Assembly: GCA_028711905.1 (NCBI GenBank)
Contig: JAQTRI010000025.1
Coordinates: forward strand, 1-17,760
Length of the DNA stretch: 17,760 bases
Origin: Candidatus Wallbacteria bacterium
GTDB taxonomy: Bacteria > Muiribacteriota > JAQTZZ01
Direction: 5' to 3'
The notes under the pieces are model-generated. The model did no database searches. It was not told the DNA's origin and saw nothing but the letters and a program-made list of their open reading frames with translations. Position numbers and translations under genes: made by a program. Positions 14,800-17,760 of the stretch are shown piece by piece; the stretch's first letter is position 1, and each line of letters opens with the position of its first letter.

Positions 14800-17214
14800 A
14801 TGAGCAATTTTGCTGAACTGTTGGAACGGCTTTCATCCTCCGATCCCGGGGATGTCAGGGAAGGCGTGAACATTCTATTGACCGGAAAATCCGGCTCCCC
14901 GGCTGTTCTAACTTTGTTCGAAGAATTGGATGATAATCCATCTTTTCTTCCCAAGGCCCGAGAGATATTTTCACTGGTTCCGCGTCAGGAACTGTATTCC
15001 AGACTCCCGCAACATCTTTCCGGGTTGAGGTCTGAAGAATTCGGCAAAGCATTGTCAGCTGTCGTAGCTGATGATGATTTTGAAACCAGCAGGTTTCTGA
15101 CGGAACTTTTTTACAGTCTGGATTCCGGCAGCAAGAAGAAAATTGTTCTGGAAATGATCGGAAAGATGGATACCCTTCCGTTAGATCCGGATCACGCCGT
15201 GATTGACCATTACCTTGACCAGAACCGGTTTCTTAGAGAAATGGGAATTTTATTCAATCATCCCGCCCGTGAGATCCGTGACAAGGGCCTGATGCTTCTT
15301 TCCTCGACAGGCTCCACTAAGGCGACCGGCCTATATCTGGGTTTTTTCCGGCGCGAGCCGAGCAATGATCTCAAGCTCAGATGGATCAAGTATTTATCAA
15401 GATTCAGCCACGCCGATGCTCTGGCCATGATCGGAGAAGTGGCTGATGATATGGGGACAGAACTGCTGGATGATCTGAACATTTTCCTCAGGGAGGTGGC
15501 TCGGACGAATCCCGCACTGTTTCTGGACTTCCTCACAGGTGTTAAAACCAAGAAAAGTTTTTTTTCAGGAGTTTCCCCCTCTCTGAAAGGCATTGTGGAC
15601 CTGGAATTTTTGCCGCGACTGACCGAGGCATCACTCAACAACCCGTCTCTGGAAAGCAGGAAGGCTTTTTTTGCCGCTGTGGAAAACCTGGTCTCCTACC
15701 AGGTGGAAAAGAACAGAATGCTGGAAAACGGGTCGAGCCAGGATCTTTGTCGCAGCGAAGTGCGGAAGCTGCTCGAGTCCAAGGACCGGACCATCAGGCA
15801 GGGCGTGTTTGTCCTGATGCTCAAGTTCGGCGGTCCTGGTATTGCTTCAGTAATGGAACATTACCTGAAAACCGATGAAGAAGAACAGAAATTCATCGAG
15901 AAATATCTGCGCGGAATATCCCCTGAACTGGTGCTGCCGCTTTTAAACGATATGATGAGCCTTAATAACCAGACAGCCCTGAAGTCACTGGTTCAATTGA
16001 TTCGCAACATCGAGAACCAGGAATACATTCCTTTCATCGTCAGGGTGATCGCCAGGGAAGAATCGATGCGCGATTCGGCAATCGACTGCGTCAAGCAAAT
16101 GGGATTGTCCGCGAAGTACCAGTCGCTCTGCACTGATCCCGATGAAGAAATACGATACTGGGCATGCTATCTCCTGCGGTTTTTCAAGACTGATTCAACG
16201 CTCAAGATGCTCAGGGAAAGAATGGCTGATCCCAGCATCAGGGTGCGCTCCGTTGTGGTTGAAACCATGTATTACTTTGACGGTTTCAGCGGAATGTTCG
16301 GTTTTCTTGAGGAAGCATTCGATGATCCGGACGAGGGTGTGAGAGAGAAAGCTGTTGATGTGCTGGGGCTGATCGGATCTGATGAAGCGCATGGCATGCT
16401 TCAGAAAAGCCTGTCCAAGTTCAATAACCAGAGGCTCAAGGACAAGATCGTAGGCTATATCACGGCTAAGAAGAAACAGAGCCTGTTGGAGAATTTCGAC
16501 CAGTTGCCGAAAGACCAGCGGACTGTGATGGCGAAAAGCATCTATCGCTTAGACCGCAATCTGATCGAGGATCTGAAAGCCAAAATGAACGATCTCAGCC
16601 CTGATGTGCGGTTCAAGGCTGTTGAAATCCTGACCACGATCACTGACAAAGGCGATCTGTCAATTGTCCCGCTGCTGCACAAAGCCGCCTCAGACCCTGA
16701 CAAAAAGGTGAGGGCAATGATTACCGAAGCATTGGGACGCAGCGGGGACAAGATTTCCTATCGCATTCTTCTCAAGCTGCTCAATGATCCGAACGACCGT
16801 GTTCGCGCCAATGTGGTTGAAAGCCTTGAAAAATACGGTAAAACCGAAGAGGTCATTTCTTTGCTCGTTCCTTTTCTGGAGGACAAGAACAACCGTGTCA
16901 GGGCCAATGCGATCATCGCGTTATGGAGGCTCGGGTACAAGAACATCTGGCACTCAGTGAAAAGCCTTCTGGACAGCGATGATGCCATATTTGTGGCGAG
17001 CGGGTTGTTCGCTCTGCGGAAAATCGAATTCAAGGGGCCATTCGAATTTTTGCACAAATATTTCTCGATGGATTCGAGCATCCTGAAAATAAACCTTCTG
17101 ATTACACTGGAAGAACTGGGAGCAGTCAACCAGTTCCGCAACGGAATCAGGAAATTTCTCAAAGACGATGACCAGAGGGTCAGTCAGAAAGCGCTGGAGT
17201 TACTGGAAAAATGA
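14800..17214 (+). CDS. HEAT-repeat protein
   Basis: The protein has 804 residues with no signal peptide, so it is probably cytoplasmic. Clear HEAT/PBS-lyase-like repeats with the Asp-Pro...Val-Arg pattern lie at about 446-460 (DPDEEIRYWACYLL), 477-493 (DPSIRVRSVVVETM), 509-526, 598-615, 632-648, 663-680 and 695-712; residues 1-440 are a more degenerate helical solenoid, for example EREIRDKG-like turns near 155-165. Such solenoids bind proteins or nucleic acids; no enzyme motif is visible. The ATG starts four bases after the sigma-factor stop and lacks a clear Shine-Dalgarno sequence, so it likely depends on translation of the sigma gene. Its TGA overlaps the next ATG (ATGA). The position suggests a partner of the small membrane protein downstream; any link to transcription is speculation. 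Confidence 0.88.
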   Translation: MSNFAELLERLSSSDPGDVREGVNILLTGKSGSPAVLTLFEELDDNPSFLPKAREIFSLVPRQELYSRLPQHLSGLRSEEFGKALSAVVADDDFETSRFLTELFYSLDSGSKKKIVLEMIGKMDTLPLDPDHAVIDHYLDQNRFLREMGILFNHPAREIRDKGLMLLSSTGSTKATGLYLGFFRREPSNDLKLRWIKYLSRFSHADALAMIGEVADDMGTELLDDLNIFLREVARTNPALFLDFLTGVKTKKSFFSGVSPSLKGIVDLEFLPRLTEASLNNPSLESRKAFFAAVENLVSYQVEKNRMLENGSSQDLCRSEVRKLLESKDRTIRQGVFVLMLKFGGPGIASVMEHYLKTDEEEQKFIEKYLRGISPELVLPLLNDMMSLNNQTALKSLVQLIRNIENQEYIPFIVRVIAREESMRDSAIDCVKQMGLSAKYQSLCTDPDEEIRYWACYLLRFFKTDSTLKMLRERMADPSIRVRSVVVETMYYFDGFSGMFGFLEEAFDDPDEGVREKAVDVLGLIGSDEAHGMLQKSLSKFNNQRLKDKIVGYITAKKKQSLLENFDQLPKDQRTVMAKSIYRLDRNLIEDLKAKMNDLSPDVRFKAVEILTTITDKGDLSIVPLLHKAASDPDKKVRAMITEALGRSGDKISYRILLKLLNDPNDRVRANVVESLEKYGKTEEVISLLVPFLEDKNNRVRANAIIALWRLGYKNIWHSVKSLLDSDDAIFVASGLFALRKIEFKGPFEFLHKYFSMDSSILKINLLITLEELGAVNQFRNGIRKFLKDDDQRVSQKALELLEK

Positions 17215-17606
17215 TTATACTGGCAGGTACTGAACTGCAGAAATTTTTCAGCAGCATGCGCTCTGCTCTCAGCGCCAATATTTTTCACGATCCCCGCATG
17301 ATCATTTTTCTCATAATCTGCGGACTGCTGGCGACAATCGCTGCTGCGTATTTCGCCTGGAACTGGTACAGCAACTGGCGCGACCAGAGACGAAAGGACC
17401 TGATGGTCAGGCTTTTTCTGTCTGCAAGGTGCGGACTGAATGCAAGAGAAAAGTCCTGGGTGGAGGCTCTGGTGGTGCGTGAAAAAATCCGGCCCACTTA
17501 CCGCATACTCACAAACAAGAATCTTCTGAAGCGCTATCTGAAAGACGCTTCAGCCCGCTCCTTTGATCAGGATTTTTTGATTTTAAAGGTGTTCAGGGAT
17601 CAGTAA
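17211..17606 (+). CDS. Small single-pass membrane protein of unknown function
   Basis: The protein has 131 residues. Its ATG overlaps the TGA of the HEAT gene (ATGA, 17211-17214), so translation is coupled. One membrane helix (about 29-51, MIIFLIICGLL onward, ending NWYSNW) is followed by positive residues (RDQRRK), which suggests the C-terminal part lies in the cytoplasm. That part, with GLNAREKSWVEALV and RPTYRILTNKNLLKRYL, recalls the helical region that precedes PilZ domains in some proteins, but no PilZ motif follows and the chain ends; this resemblance is weak. It might anchor the HEAT solenoid at the membrane, which is inference from gene order only. Confidence 0.75.
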   Translation: MIILAGTELQKFFSSMRSALSANIFHDPRMIIFLIICGLLATIAAAYFAWNWYSNWRDQRRKDLMVRLFLSARCGLNAREKSWVEALVVREKIRPTYRILTNKNLLKRYLKDASARSFDQDFLILKVFRDQ

Positions 17607-17636
17607 CCTTCAAAGTCCGGCTGTCGAAGGTTTTTT
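17605..17636 (+). terminator. Intrinsic terminator of the sigma/HEAT operon
   Basis: AACCTTC (17605-17611) pairs perfectly with GAAGGTT (17626-17632) around a 14-base loop, followed by a T-run (17631-17636). It starts within the stop codon of the membrane-protein gene. The minus strand lacks a T-run, so it acts in one direction. Confidence 0.75.
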
Positions 17637-17760
17637 GTTGAGCCTGGAATACAGAGGGCAATCTTTGGCCTCTTCACGGCAGTAACCGTATGAAATACAG
17701 GTCGGTCCGGCTTTTTCAAAAATGGGGAGACATTGGGGGGGAGACATTGGGGACGCGTCT
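17610..17760 (-). CDS. Possible C-terminal end of a Cys-containing protein
   Basis: On the minus strand a frame is open from the right edge to a TGA at 17612-17610 (about 49 codons). The part read from 17724 down is protein-like: FEKAGPTCISYGYC, then REEAKDCPLYSRLNKK, with cysteines spaced C-x5-C-x6-C, and a further Cys before it. The outer dozen codons fall in the 14-bp G-rich repeat and are doubtful. About one random frame in ten would stay open this long, so the support is the composition and cysteine pattern only. No family is recognised. It would be convergent with the HEAT operon and overlap its terminator. Confidence 0.33.
   Translation of the reverse strand, partial: DASPMSPPQCLPIFEKAGPTCISYGYCREEAKDCPLYSRLNKKPSTAGL
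17724..17760. repeat. 14-bp tandem G-rich repeat at the window edge
   Basis: GGGGAGACATT occurs at 17724-17734 and 17738-17748, separated by GGG (period 14), then GGGGACGCGTCT begins a third, diverged unit cut by the edge. The ATTGGGGACG flavour recalls intergenic repeats found near REP-associated (RAYT/Y1) transposases, from memory and not searched. Confidence 0.6.

Noticed and set aside
1..17760. CRISPR array, tRNA, rRNA, prophage or toxin-antitoxin genes
   Set aside because: No regularly spaced repeats, cloverleaf folds, ribosomal RNA stretches or matching small gene pairs were seen on either strand.

Overview
This 17.8 kb stretch is densely packed, chromosomal-looking bacterial DNA of intermediate GC. 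The organism has a two-membrane or at least secretion-rich envelope style: many N-terminal signal peptides, an RseC-like membrane protein and a pilin-like C-terminal module. It also has a bacterial primary sigma factor, CoaX, Dus and QueA. The mix of large secreted TPR/fibronectin proteins, DUF3160, HEAT-repeat proteins and pilin-like cysteine modules resembles candidate phyla such as Wallbacteria or Riflebacteria. That placement is an impression from gene content only and is weak. I see no rRNA, tRNA, CRISPR array, transposase or phage gene.

Layout. (1) 1-4345, minus strand: a 1214-residue secreted TPR plus fibronectin type III protein, translationally coupled (GTGA overlap) to a second secreted protein that runs off the left edge. 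(2) 4346-4805: the only long gene-free stretch, with divergent promoter candidates and a long-armed inverted repeat in the minus-strand leader. (3) 4806-8546, plus strand: a secreted DUF3160 protein followed by a secreted S41-family protease, probably one operon. (4) 8541-11235, minus strand, transcribed from a good promoter at 11297-11269: pilin-like protein, RseC-like protein, type III pantothenate kinase (coaX), tRNA-dihydrouridine synthase. A 26-bp perfect palindrome sits exactly at the coaX stop codon. (5) 11311-12669, minus strand: an NtrC-type sigma-54 response regulator, divergent from queA. (6) 12766-17606, plus strand: queA, an RpoD-type sigma factor, an 804-residue HEAT-repeat protein and a coupled small membrane protein, ended by a clear intrinsic terminator. 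(7) 17637-17760: a possible minus-strand gene tail and a 14-bp tandem G-rich repeat cut by the window edge.

How the genes fit together. The sigma factor, HEAT protein and membrane protein are tightly packed and probably cotranscribed. DUF3160 and S41 are both exported and adjacent. The coaX operon mixes cofactor synthesis, tRNA modification and envelope functions, so its genes need not share a pathway. The least ordinary signals are in non-coding or edge positions: the divergent regulator/queA promoters placed for leaderless transcripts, the foldable sigma-factor leader, the palindrome at the end of coaX, and the G-rich repeat at the right edge. I found no convincing new multi-gene defence or biosynthetic system here.
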